64,000 nt of DNA from Leeia speluncae (GTDB taxonomy: Bacteria > Pseudomonadota > Gammaproteobacteria > Burkholderiales > Leeiaceae). The notes under the pieces were generated by a model. The model did no database searches. It had not been told where the DNA came from and saw nothing but the letters and a program-made list of their open reading frames with translations. Shown here one piece after another: positions 44,903 through 53,079 of the stretch. Position numbers and translations under genes: made by a program. How positions within the stretch are numbered: the first letter of the stretch is position 1; every line of letters starts with the position of its first letter. The stretch covers positions 62,001 through 126,000 of the forward strand of contig NZ_JAJBZT010000005.1 of NCBI RefSeq assembly GCF_020564625.1, in the 5' to 3' direction.

Positions 44903-46045
44903 ATGATGATAGCGAAGTGGTTTAATTCCTCTTCGGCACTCAAGAAATGGACCTGGCTGCACAAATGGAGCAGCTTGGTCTGTACCTTGTTTATGCTGAT
45001 GCTCTGTATCACCGGTTTACCGTTGATTTTTTTTCATGAAATTGCCGAAGCAACAGGCACCATTGTGTCCGCGCCAAACATGGCGGTGGATGCACCAAGA
45101 GCCAATCTGGATCAGGTATTAGCCGTTGCTCAAAGTCGCTACCCTGACAAAAAGCCTATGTTTGTTTCTCAAGATGAAGAGGATGACCGTGCTTGGTTTA
45201 TTACTTTAGCCAATCCAACGGTTCCTGTGAGTGGTTACAAACAAGTCGCCGTCGATGCTCGTACTAGCCAAGTGCTAAATGAACCACCGCTGGAAGGTGG
45301 CTTCATGAACATCATGCTCTCCTTGCATGTCGATTTGTTCGCGGGCTTACCGGGCATGATATTCCTTGGCGTGATGGGCATATTGTTTGTCATTTCCCTG
45401 GTTTCCGGGGTGGTACTTTACGCCCCCTTTATGCGGAAGTTGGCATTCGGTGAAATTCGCCAGCATCTTAGCACTAAAACTCGCCGCTTAGACTTACACA
45501 ATTTCCTAGGCATACTTACCTTGGCGTGGTGCTTAATTGTCGGCACAACAGGGGCCATTAATTCATTTGGCGATTTGTTAGTAGATCATTGGAAAGAAGA
45601 TCAATTAGCCAGCATGATTGCCCCTTATAAGGGTAAACCAGCCCCAGCCAAGTTAGGTTCATTTGATGCGGCCATGAAAAGTGCTCTCGCTGCAGAACCC
45701 AATTTAGCGCTGCAATTTGTCGCCTTCCCGGGAACCACTTTCTCTAGCCCCTACCACTACACCTTTTTTATGCGTGGAAATGAGGCTTTTTCCAAACGGC
45801 TGTTAAAACCCGTACTGGTAGATGCCAGCACCAGCCAACTTACCGATACGCGAACGCTGCCATGGTACTTTTATGTGCTAAAGATTTCTCAGCCACTGCA
45901 CTTTGGTGACTATGGTGGGTTGCCAATGAAAATACTCTGGGCCTTACTAGACCTCCTACTGATTGTGGTGTTAATTAGCGGGCTCTATCTCTGGGTGGTG
46001 AAATATCGCTCTCAAAGCAGAAAGGTCATCCCATGCGCACCGTAA
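44903..46045 (+). CDS. PepSY-associated membrane protein, possible ferric-siderophore reductase
   Basis: 380 residues with four main transmembrane helices (near 20-42, 150-172, 203-225, 345-368) and a large periplasmic part between the first two. HKWSSLVCTLFMLMLCITGLP and the histidine-bearing LHVDLFAGLPG and LDLHNFLGILTL are typical of the PepSY-TM family. Its members, such as PiuB and FoxB, sit beside siderophore receptors and reduce or release iron from ferrisiderophores. It starts five bases after the receptor stop and overlaps the next gene by 13 bases, so the three form one operon. Enzymatic role is inferred. Confidence 0.88.
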   Translation: MMIAKWFNSSSALKKWTWLHKWSSLVCTLFMLMLCITGLPLIFFHEIAEATGTIVSAPNMAVDAPRANLDQVLAVAQSRYPDKKPMFVSQDEEDDRAWFITLANPTVPVSGYKQVAVDARTSQVLNEPPLEGGFMNIMLSLHVDLFAGLPGMIFLGVMGILFVISLVSGVVLYAPFMRKLAFGEIRQHLSTKTRRLDLHNFLGILTLAWCLIVGTTGAINSFGDLLVDHWKEDQLASMIAPYKGKPAPAKLGSFDAAMKSALAAEPNLALQFVAFPGTTFSSPYHYTFFMRGNEAFSKRLLKPVLVDASTSQLTDTRTLPWYFYVLKISQPLHFGDYGGLPMKILWALLDLLLIVVLISGLYLWVVKYRSQSRKVIPCAP

Positions 46046-46254
46046 AGCACCCAACAAAGGGCCATCAACATCATTGGGGAATATGGAAATGGCCTGTCGG
46101 CATCGCAGCGGCGACAACCTTCACATTAGTTGGTGCGTTGTTTGAAGATGACGGCTGGTTAGATGTAGGCTGTGCGATTGTCTTAGGGGCGACGGTTGCG
46201 CTAGGGGTTTGGTGTTGGTTAATTCGTCCACGTATTAACCACAGCGCCAAATAA
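46033..46254 (+). CDS. Small membrane protein of the siderophore operon, unknown function
   Basis: 73 residues, two hydrophobic segments (about 20-38 and 46-65). The N-terminus is histidine-rich (KHPTKGHQHHWGIWKW). It starts inside the last codons of the PepSY gene and ends just before an intrinsic terminator, so it is the last gene of the unit. No family recognised. The histidine cluster and its neighbours suggest a metal or haem-related accessory role, which is inference only. Confidence 0.7.
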   Translation: MRTVKHPTKGHQHHWGIWKWPVGIAAATTFTLVGALFEDDGWLDVGCAIVLGATVALGVWCWLIRPRINHSAK

Positions 46255-46260
46255 AGCCAT

Positions 46261-46297
46261 AAAAAAGCACTTGATCCGTTAGGACAAGTGCTTTTTC
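46261..46297. terminator. Bidirectional terminator after the siderophore operon
   Basis: AAAAAGCACTTG and CAAGTGCTTTTT form a perfect 12-bp stem with an 11-base loop and T runs on both strands. It is shared with the convergent ferritin-like gene. Confidence 0.9.
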
Positions 46298-46330
46298 TTT
46301 CTCCACTAGTTCAAATACTGAACAAGTCGA

Positions 46331-46786
46331 TTATTCTTTGTACGGCGCAGTATCACCAGGACGGCGAAGCATTTTGTTCACTTCGTCTAGGTGCAACTCT
46401 TCTTGCACAATCATTTCTCGCGCATATTCTTCTAGCAAGACAGATTCGCCTTCCGCGATTTTCAGCAGGTCATAATATGCATTCAATGCATTGGTTTCAT
46501 GCGCCAAGCTCTCACGCAAAATATCACCAATATCATGCTGCTCGGTTTCTAGTAATTGGCCAATTTTCAATGATGGGTGGCCGCCGAGCAAGGTGACTAA
46601 CTCACCCGCTTTGTGTGCGTGCGCCAAGCTTTCATCGGCATTGCCTTTTAACCAAGAAACGATAGGAATACGGTTATAACCATAAACCATTAATGAATAG
46701 TGGGTATAGCGAACCACGCCAGCAAGCTCTAACTCCATAATCCGGTTTAGCGCTTCAATGGCTTGTTCTGTTTTTTTTGATTTCAT
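46331..46786 (-). CDS. Ferritin-like/bacterioferritin-type protein
   Basis: 151 residues from ATG 46786 (GGAGA six bases upstream; an ATG at 46798 lacks a site). Four-helix-bundle pattern with metal-ligand candidates: MELELAGVVRYTHYSLM near 18, ADESLAHAHKAGE near 50, LAHETNALNAYYDLL near 95, and IVQEELHLDEVNKML near 127. It is most like the proteins annotated as bacterioferritin in betaproteobacteria. The haem-ligand Met of classical Bfr is not evident, and the second-helix Glu sits one residue away from the usual ExxH spacing. Iron storage is the likely role, convergent with the iron-uptake genes. Confidence 0.82.
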   Translation of the reverse strand: MKSKKTEQAIEALNRIMELELAGVVRYTHYSLMVYGYNRIPIVSWLKGNADESLAHAHKAGELVTLLGGHPSLKIGQLLETEQHDIGDILRESLAHETNALNAYYDLLKIAEGESVLLEEYAREMIVQEELHLDEVNKMLRRPGDTAPYKE

Positions 46787-46890
46787 TGGGTTCTCCATTA
46801 CGTTTTGGGTAATTGATCAATTTGTACCAATCATTTGGAGGATAGTCTAGACAAAAAGTTTTGCCTAGTTAATTTACTTAGCTTTATTTT

Positions 46891-47409
46891 TTAAGCGCTA
46901 GATGCTTTCTTTACAAAAAGGCGCTTCAGCCATTGAATGGAATAGTGTTTCCTATCCCAGAAACAAGCTAGCACTGCCAATACAACCGAGAGACGTCCCC
47001 AGTCATGCAGAAAAAAGAAATAAGGCTCATACCAAAGCCAAGTATTGCCTAAGTAGACAAGGTACTCGCTCAATATAGATGCCGCTGTGAATAACCATAT
47101 CACCAACAGCAAACCCATCTTCACAACCGTTCTCAAACGGCTAGGTGCCCGCCAAACTTTCTCGACACCGGTGAATATCAGCAAGAAAATCACCACAACA
47201 GGAAACGAGAGGAAAAAGATAGATAATGGTAAAGTGATCCAAGTGAAGATGCCTTGCCCAGCCACCATATCCCATTCGCCCATCACAGAGTTGGCGACTG
47301 CACCGATTACAAATATTTCGATCGATACCAACATCCACAGCATACGGGGCCAAAAAATAGACGCAGCGATGTTATTTAGCAAACGTTTGACGCCATTTCT
47401 ATTTATCAC
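46891..47409 (-). CDS. Membrane protein of unknown function
   Basis: 172 residues with four hydrophobic helices (about 22-42, 58-82, 95-115, 128-150) and basic ends (N: MINRNGVKRLLNN; C: KRLFVKKASSA). It includes a Trp/Tyr-rich loop (NTWLWYEPYFFFLHDWGR). No family recognised. A perfect palindrome TTGTGC-GACTT-GCACAA lies 16 bases upstream of the start. It is monocistronic and divergent from the OsmC gene. Confidence 0.6.
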   Translation of the reverse strand: MINRNGVKRLLNNIAASIFWPRMLWMLVSIEIFVIGAVANSVMGEWDMVAGQGIFTWITLPLSIFFLSFPVVVIFLLIFTGVEKVWRAPSRLRTVVKMGLLLVIWLFTAASILSEYLVYLGNTWLWYEPYFFFLHDWGRLSVVLAVLACFWDRKHYSIQWLKRLFVKKASSA

Positions 47410-47425
47410 ATGAATGCCCTAACTC

Positions 47426-47442
47426 TTGTGCGACTTGCACAA
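47426..47442. promoter_or_regulatory. Palindrome TTGTGC-N5-GCACAA upstream of the 172-residue membrane gene
   Basis: Perfect 6-5-6 inverted repeat, 16 bases before the minus-strand start at 47409 and far from the OsmC start. Possible operator; factor unknown. Confidence 0.35.
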
Positions 47443-47534
47443 CTGTTTAATCACTCTATTGACAGAGATAATTGGATAAATATCCGTCGATTCTACCAAA
47501 CGAACACCTATGACATTTCCCTAAACTATCTTTA

Positions 47535-47562
47535 TTTACAACCTACCAGAATCATGTATTAA
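47535..47562 (+). promoter_or_regulatory. Candidate promoter of the OsmC gene
   Basis: TTTACA (47535-47540) and TATTAA (47557-47562) with a 16-base spacer, about 57 bases before the ATG. Confidence 0.4.
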
Positions 47563-47619
47563 TGCAAGCAGTGGCAAGCTAATTAGCCTGCTGAAGCGTT
47601 CAAAATAGAGGGGAAAACA

Positions 47620-48003
47620 ATGCCGGTCATTGTGAAAAAAGGGAATGGTACATTCCAGCAGCACATCCAGATAGACAACCATTCCTTGGTTGCCGATGTA
47701 CCCGTCAATTTAGGTGGCGACGATCAAGGCCCGCAACCGCATGATCTATTGGCGGCGGCCTTAGGTAGTTGTACCGCCATGACGATTGTCATGTACGCCA
47801 AACGAAAAGAAATGGCGCTAGACGATGTAGAAGTATCGGTTAGCCAAACCATGATAGCGGGTACTCATCTATTTACCCGCCACATTCATTATATTGGCAA
47901 TCTCAATGCGGAAGAAAAAGCTCGCCTAACCGAGATCGCCAATAAATGTCCGGTACACAAAACACTCACTAGCACGATTCAAGTCGTTACCGATTTTAGC
48001 TAG
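47620..48003 (+). CDS. OsmC-family peroxidase-like protein
   Basis: 127 residues. OsmC/Ohr proteins reduce organic hydroperoxides with two conserved cysteines. Both are present: Cys in LGSCTAMTIVMYAKRK near residue 51 and Cys in IANKCPVHKTL near 110. The short length and the PQPHDLLAAALGSC lead-in fit the YhfA/OsmC-like branch rather than Ohr. GAGGGG precedes the ATG. Its last bases overlap the convergent EamA gene by eight. Confidence 0.88.
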   Translation: MPVIVKKGNGTFQQHIQIDNHSLVADVPVNLGGDDQGPQPHDLLAAALGSCTAMTIVMYAKRKEMALDDVEVSVSQTMIAGTHLFTRHIHYIGNLNAEEKARLTEIANKCPVHKTLTSTIQVVTDFS

Positions 48004-48886
48004 CATTTGCGCGGTTTACCCACCATGCACTGACCATGATTAGGCATCCCCCCAGCCACGCAATCATGGTCAGTTCCTCTCCTAAAAATAGCACCGCAAA
48101 CAAAGCCCCCCAAAATGGCTCGCTACCCAGAAGCACAGCGACCTTAGCAGGTGAGGTGTTCGCCAAAGCGCGGTTCATGGCGTAAAAGGCAAATAGCGTA
48201 CAGGCGAGTACCAGATAAACAATGACGATCCAAAAGTTGGCTTGCGTCGGCAAGGTAATTTGCCCCTTAGCTTGCACTAACCAACACATTAAGCCCATCG
48301 CTCCCACCATCATCGATTGCACGGCCGTAAGCCCTAGCTGATCTGGCTGATATTTCTTAGCACAGTGCGTGACGAGGCATCCTTGAAACGCACGGAGCAC
48401 CGCCGCGATTAGCATGAGCGCATCACCAATATTCCAATGATCGCTGACCCCACCGGTTAAGCACCACGTCCCGATGAACGCCACACCTGCCGCCCACCAA
48501 CAGGAGTTCACCGGACGCTTTTTCATCCATAGCCACTCCACCGGTAACGTAAAGATCATGCATAGGCTAATTAGAAATGCCGCACGGCTTGCCGTGGTGT
48601 GTGCCACCCCACCAATTTCGGCCATAAAAATAGCAAATAGACCCACCCCCACAGGCCACCCAGCCTGCCAACAACGCCATTGCACCCTACGTGGCAAGCG
48701 CATGAAATAGGGGGCTAAAATAGCGGCGGTAAGTAAGAATCGAACTGCAATAAGCCCCATCACGGAAATAAACAGTAAGGAGTATTTGCTACTGCCGTAG
48801 CTCGTCCCCCACACAATGGCAGTGAGTAACAGCAGTAGTCCATCCCATTTCACCGAAGAGCTAACGTTGGCGGTGATCGCTTTCAT
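47996..48886 (-). CDS. EamA/DMT-family transporter
   Basis: 296 residues from ATG 48886, which overlaps the stop of the upstream dehydratase gene (ATGA) and has GGGAGG. Ten hydrophobic helices in two EamA repeats (about 10-140 and 150-290); the second ends with the typical LLGSEPFWGALFAVLFLGEE (20 residues). DMT exporters of this kind often release amino acids or metabolites. Translational coupling to a serine/threonine dehydratase suggests a related substrate, but this is inference. Confidence 0.88.
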   Translation of the reverse strand: MKAITANVSSSVKWDGLLLLLTAIVWGTSYGSSKYSLLFISVMGLIAVRFLLTAAILAPYFMRLPRRVQWRCWQAGWPVGVGLFAIFMAEIGGVAHTTASRAAFLISLCMIFTLPVEWLWMKKRPVNSCWWAAGVAFIGTWCLTGGVSDHWNIGDALMLIAAVLRAFQGCLVTHCAKKYQPDQLGLTAVQSMMVGAMGLMCWLVQAKGQITLPTQANFWIVIVYLVLACTLFAFYAMNRALANTSPAKVAVLLGSEPFWGALFAVLFLGEELTMIAWLGGCLIMVSAWWVNRANAS

Positions 48887-49821
48887 TTTGCCTCCCGTTT
48901 CCATTGGCGAATTTGTTCAATATCGGCAGTAACACCACCACACACAATCACCAACACACGCTGATAATGTTCCAACACAGGCGAAGATTCGTACGCAATG
49001 GCCAATGCCGCCCCACAAGCGGGTTCGACTAACATGCGGTGATCGAATAAAAACTGATCGCATGCTGATAATGCAGCTTGGTCGGAGACTAACCGAGAGA
49101 TCACAGGACGTTGTTGCGTCCATTCAAATGCAGCATGAGCGACTTTTCTCGCGCACAAAGAGGTTGCGACTGTTTGGGTAATATTGATTTCAACGGGGCT
49201 TCCTGCAGATATCGCTGCGTTTAATGAGCCCGCCCCTACCGTTTCCACCGCAATTATCGGGACATTTGCCCAATCATTTCTTTGCATCCCTTCCGCGACA
49301 CCCGCCAGTAAACCACCTCCCCCCACCGCGAGCACGACTGCATCGGGGGTTAACCCAGATTTCGCCACTTCATCGATCATACTGGCATGCCCCTCCCACA
49401 GCAGAGGGTCATCAAATGGATGAATAAATGCCACGCCCTCTTCAATCAAGGTTTCTGCCAGTGCATTGGCCTCATACCAACTTTTGCCATGCACAATGAC
49501 CTCTGCCCCTTCTTGTTTCAGGAAATGGATCGCTCGCTTAGTGGTGGTTTCTGGCACCACAACAGTCACTGGCACCCCCATCTCTTTTCCCGCATAAGCC
49601 ACCGCCAAACCCGCATTTCCACCGGAAGAAGACACAAATTTGGTGGCCCCTTTATTTTTCCAGACAGTACACGCGTGGCCAATCCCTCTAATTTTGAATG
49701 AGCCCGGTGGCTGTAAGTTTTCCAGTTTTAGCCAAACTTCTCGGTTATTCGCACGAGAAAGCGGCGCAGAGCGAAGTAATGGGGTCTCGATATGTAAAGG
49801 CATGGCCACATCCAAATTCAT
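48883..49821 (-). CDS. PLP-dependent serine/threonine dehydratase-like enzyme
   Basis: 312 residues, fold type II PLP enzyme. The PLP lysine is in PPGSFKIRGIGHA near 42, the substrate loop SSSGGNAGLAVAYAG near 63, and the phosphate-binding glycine loop LAVGGGGLLAGVAEG near 165. CGGVTADIEQI near the end has the Cys/Gly pair of serine dehydratases. It likely deaminates L-serine or L-threonine to pyruvate or 2-oxobutyrate. It could start at ATG 49821 or ATG 49803. Divergent from a LysR gene and coupled to the EamA exporter. Confidence 0.88.
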   Translation of the reverse strand: MNLDVAMPLHIETPLLRSAPLSRANNREVWLKLENLQPPGSFKIRGIGHACTVWKNKGATKFVSSSGGNAGLAVAYAGKEMGVPVTVVVPETTTKRAIHFLKQEGAEVIVHGKSWYEANALAETLIEEGVAFIHPFDDPLLWEGHASMIDEVAKSGLTPDAVVLAVGGGGLLAGVAEGMQRNDWANVPIIAVETVGAGSLNAAISAGSPVEINITQTVATSLCARKVAHAAFEWTQQRPVISRLVSDQAALSACDQFLFDHRMLVEPACGAALAIAYESSPVLEHYQRVLVIVCGGVTADIEQIRQWKREAK

Positions 49822-49888
49822 TTCATTCTCAGATAGGGCTACTGTATATTTTTGCCAATTATTCGTTAATCCTATTTTTTATCACTTC

Positions 49889-49911
49889 ATTTATGCCAAA
49901 ATGGCACAAAT
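49889..49911. promoter_or_regulatory. Near-perfect inverted repeat between the dehydratase and LysR genes
   Basis: ATTTATGCCA-N3-TGGCACAAAT, one mismatch in ten pairs, 26 bases before the LysR start and 67 bases before the divergent dehydratase start. A good candidate for the LysR regulator's operator. Confidence 0.55.
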
Positions 49912-49937
49912 AGACTCCACAGAAAAAAGAATCCCGT

Positions 49938-50870
49938 ATGCTGCCGCAAAAATTGATTTACGCGCATTTAAGTGAGCTAGCACTGTTTGTCCAAGTAGTC
50001 GATGCTGGCTCGTTTAGCGCCGCTAGCAGAGCAACCGGACAAACCCCGTCGGCAATTAGTAAGCAGATCAAAAAACTAGAAGAAGTACTGCAACTACGCT
50101 TATTTGAAAGAAGTACGCGGCAAATTCGGCTAACTGAAAGCGGGCAAGAGATTTGTCTACATGCCAGAAAAATCACCGCGGCAGCCCACTCGATTATGGA
50201 AAGCTCTGTCAGGCAAACCACCATGGTGGAAGGCTTAGTCAGGATTTCTGCCCCCAAAGCCATTGCTAGACAATTGGTTCACCCCCTACTCCCTACACTA
50301 TTAAAAGCCTACCCGCATTTACAGCTAGATTTATTAGTCAGCGATGAGCCGATTGATATGATTAGTGGCGGTGTAGATATTGCTATTCGACTAGGCGAGC
50401 CGCCGCTAGGCGTTGTAGCAAGGCCACTCTTTGCTGTCGAAACCGTGCTTTGTGCTTCGCCCATGTATTTAGAACAACACGGCACACCTCAGCACCCTGA
50501 GCAACTTGCGCAGCATAGTTGCTTACATCTAGGCGTCTACCCAGATGATGCGGTGTGGACATTTCAAAATGAGCATCATAAAGCACGCGTATCGGTTCAG
50601 GTGAAAGGCCGTTACGCCTCAAACCATAGTGAAGTTCGACGCGAAGGTGCGCTAGAAGGGCTTGGCATCGCACGGTTACCGCACTTTACCGTGACCCATT
50701 ATTTAGCAAGCGGCGAATTAGTGCGGGTGTTACCTAGTTGGAAAATGCTGGGGCATTATCAGGGGACGAGTTGGCTACTCTATAGCGCAGACAGATACCG
50801 AACACCCAGAGTCCGTTTAGTGGTAGATACGCTCTTAGCACATATTGGGGGAAGGCAAGATCTAAGTTAA
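49938..50870 (+). CDS. LysR-family transcriptional regulator
   Basis: 310 residues. N-terminal winged helix (about 8-70): ALFVQVVDAGSFSAASRATG then QTPSAISKQIKKLEEVLQLR, followed by the long linker helix and two effector-binding lobes (about 95-300). The shape and the RLFERSTRQIRLTESGQ motif match the common CrgA/DsdC-like branch of LysR proteins. It is divergent from the dehydratase-EamA pair, the usual sign of a local regulator, with an inverted repeat in between. Effector unknown; serine or threonine is a reasonable guess. Confidence 0.92.
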   Translation: MLPQKLIYAHLSELALFVQVVDAGSFSAASRATGQTPSAISKQIKKLEEVLQLRLFERSTRQIRLTESGQEICLHARKITAAAHSIMESSVRQTTMVEGLVRISAPKAIARQLVHPLLPTLLKAYPHLQLDLLVSDEPIDMISGGVDIAIRLGEPPLGVVARPLFAVETVLCASPMYLEQHGTPQHPEQLAQHSCLHLGVYPDDAVWTFQNEHHKARVSVQVKGRYASNHSEVRREGALEGLGIARLPHFTVTHYLASGELVRVLPSWKMLGHYQGTSWLLYSADRYRTPRVRLVVDTLLAHIGGRQDLS

Positions 50871-50873
50871 CGG

Positions 50874-51923
50874 TTAACCCGCGTAATCGTCATCATCGGT
50901 GACGGGCAACAGATCATCAGGCAGTGGTTTGTTTAACTGGATAAGCGCATCCATCATCATTTCTTGCGGGTTTGGTGTATAGCCAACAAAGGTCGATGAA
51001 CAAATACCCACCTTGAGGGTTAGATCGATTAGTTCATCGCCCACCAAACAGGGAAGCATGCCTGTCGCTTCATGCAGTTTGCCCCAAATCTCTGCGGTTT
51101 TGATCGCATCAGACTCCGGCAGCACCACCATAAAAGAGTCAAAATCATACACACCAATAGAATCAAATGACCGTGTTACGGAACGGATATTGCGCACCAC
51201 ATCCAAGGTAGCACTGGCCGTAAACGCATCACCATATTGCGCTTGTAAAGCCGCCATATTTTCGATTCTCACCATCATTAACGATAAGGCACGTTGATGG
51301 CGGTAGGCCCTATTTACCTCTCGATTCAGCACATCGATAATCGCCGTCTTATTCCAAATATTTAGATAGTTGTCGAGTAAACTACGCCGTTCTGCTTCAT
51401 CGATTACTTCTAACATTTGCGTCTGGACTTCACTTAGGGTGCGCAATTTCATCACTTGCTCGACCCAAACGCCCAAATCTTTAAGCGTTAGCTTTTCTTG
51501 GTGAGTTAATTTGCGCCGCTGATGATCCACAATACAAAGCGTTCCCAAACGGAAACCTTCGCTGTTTTTAATCGGATAACCTGCGTAAAAAACAATATGG
51601 GGCGCACCGGTAACAAAGGGATTGCGGCAAAAACGAGGATCTTCTCTCGCGTCTTCCACCATCATGACGTCATCACTCAAAATGGCATGCGTACAAAAAG
51701 ATAGGTTTCGCTCGGTTTCTCTAATCGGCAAACCAATACAAGATTTAAACCATTGACGCTCTTCATCTAGCAAGGTGATCAGCGCAATCGGTACTTGAAA
51801 ATAGCGTTGTGCAACACGCGTTACACGGTCAAACACCTCTTCATCTGGTGTCGCAAGAATCAACATCCTTTTTAATGATGCGAGACGTTCTGATTCATTG
51901 GGCGCCAAAGGCACGGACTGCAT
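50874..51923 (-). CDS. GAF-domain protein with degenerate GGDEF domain
   Basis: 349 residues. GAF domain at about 20-165, with NLSFCTHAILSDDVMMVEDA (20 residues) and PFVTGAPHIVFYAGYPI, the style common in bacterial two-component-linked GAF proteins. A GGDEF-like domain follows (about 185-330), but the active-site position reads YDFDSF instead of GG(D/E)EF, so c-di-GMP synthesis is not expected. AGGAA precedes the ATG. The acidic tail DDDDYAG ends it. Convergent with the LysR gene, three bases apart. Probable role: signal sensor or scaffold. Confidence 0.82.
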   Translation of the reverse strand: MQSVPLAPNESERLASLKRMLILATPDEEVFDRVTRVAQRYFQVPIALITLLDEERQWFKSCIGLPIRETERNLSFCTHAILSDDVMMVEDAREDPRFCRNPFVTGAPHIVFYAGYPIKNSEGFRLGTLCIVDHQRRKLTHQEKLTLKDLGVWVEQVMKLRTLSEVQTQMLEVIDEAERRSLLDNYLNIWNKTAIIDVLNREVNRAYRHQRALSLMMVRIENMAALQAQYGDAFTASATLDVVRNIRSVTRSFDSIGVYDFDSFMVVLPESDAIKTAEIWGKLHEATGMLPCLVGDELIDLTLKVGICSSTFVGYTPNPQEMMMDALIQLNKPLPDDLLPVTDDDDYAG

Positions 51924-52001
51924 GTAACATTCCTATCCATTAAGGGTAATGATAAATAGATACTCCTATTAAAATTTAGCAGACAAACAGTTTTTTGTCA
52001 T

Positions 52002-52033
52002 AAAAAAAGCCCGCCAATTTGCGTTGACGGGCC
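52002..52033 (-). terminator. Terminator after the agmatinase gene
   Basis: GCCCGCCAA and TTGACGGGC with one G-T type mismatch. On the minus strand the stem leads into a T7 run. Confidence 0.75.
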
Positions 52034-52054
52034 ATCTTTACAATTCGACTTTTA

Positions 52055-53038
52055 TTAAACCGCAGAAGCGACCTTTTTATTACGCATCACACAGAGTAAA
52101 TCCTGTGCGATATGCGCAGCAGCAATCGCAGTAATCTCGCTTTGATCGTAAGACGGAGAGACTTCTACTACATCCATCCCGATGAGGTTCACTTGCTCCA
52201 TGCCCCGAATAATCTCTAACGCTTGCGCAGAACTTAAACCACCCGCAACAGGCGTGCCGGTACCCGGTGCAAAAGCAGGGTCTAAGCAATCAATATCAAA
52301 GGTTAAGTAGGTTTGGTGTTCACCCACAATTTCCTTTACCTTTTTCACCACTGCTTGCGGGCCATTCGAATGCACCCACTGCGCATCTAGCACATTCATC
52401 CCCATAAAATCATCATTCCATGTTCGAATACCAATTTGCACCGAACGCTTAGGATCGATCAGCCCTTCTTGAATGGCTTTATAAAACATCGTGCCGTGAT
52501 TTAAGCTATCTGGTGAATCATCTGGCCAGGTATCGCAATGCGCATCAAAGTGAATCAAACTTAATGGTGCGCCATATTGTTCTACATGCGCCTTAAGTAG
52601 TGGATAGGTGATGTAATGATCACCGCCAAACGTCAGCATCGTTGCCCCAGAAGCAAGGATGGTTCTCGCATGTTCCACAATGCTATTCATGATGGTATGT
52701 GGGTGATGCGCATCAAACCAGCAATCGCCATAATCCACCACGGCTAGATCATCAAACGGATCAAAGCCCCATGGGTAAGGTTTTAGCTCGGCCAACTGTA
52801 CACTCGCCGCACGGATCGCAGCGGGGCCAAGCCGAGCACCCGGGCGAAAGGTGGTGGCTAAATCGAGCGGTACACCGCTAATTACCACATCGGCACCGGT
52901 TAAGTCCCTAGTGTAATTACGGCGCATAAAACTCAGCACGCCAGCGTAAGTATTTTCAATGGAACTACCATACAGACTAGTACGGCGAATCGCGCCATCA
53001 CCATATACCGGATCTTTGGGTTGATTGGGTTGCGTCAT
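52055..53038 (-). CDS. speB: Agmatinase-family ureohydrolase
   Basis: 327 residues. Hydrolyses agmatine to putrescine and urea if truly SpeB. Manganese-binding motifs of the arginase fold are complete: GGDHYITYPLL near 145, IHFDAHCDTWPD near 167, and TFDIDCLDPAFAPGTGTPVA (20 residues) near 245 with the GG that follows. The N-terminal arm of ~40 residues is longer than in E. coli SpeB. AAGGTAAG precedes the ATG. A putrescine-type binding protein gene precedes it on the same strand, supporting a polyamine role. Guanidinobutyrase or guanidine hydrolase activity is an alternative within this family. Confidence 0.85.
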   Translation of the reverse strand: MTQPNQPKDPVYGDGAIRRTSLYGSSIENTYAGVLSFMRRNYTRDLTGADVVISGVPLDLATTFRPGARLGPAAIRAASVQLAELKPYPWGFDPFDDLAVVDYGDCWFDAHHPHTIMNSIVEHARTILASGATMLTFGGDHYITYPLLKAHVEQYGAPLSLIHFDAHCDTWPDDSPDSLNHGTMFYKAIQEGLIDPKRSVQIGIRTWNDDFMGMNVLDAQWVHSNGPQAVVKKVKEIVGEHQTYLTFDIDCLDPAFAPGTGTPVAGGLSSAQALEIIRGMEQVNLIGMDVVEVSPSYDQSEITAIAAAHIAQDLLCVMRNKKVASAV

Positions 53039-53079
53039 TTCAGCTTACCTTTTTTATTCGTTTGATTGATGATGAAGCA

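Noticed and set aside
49822-49937. Fur box near the dehydratase/LysR intergenic region
   Set aside because: AT-rich text is present but lacks the GATAAT hexamer pattern seen at the two real Fur boxes.
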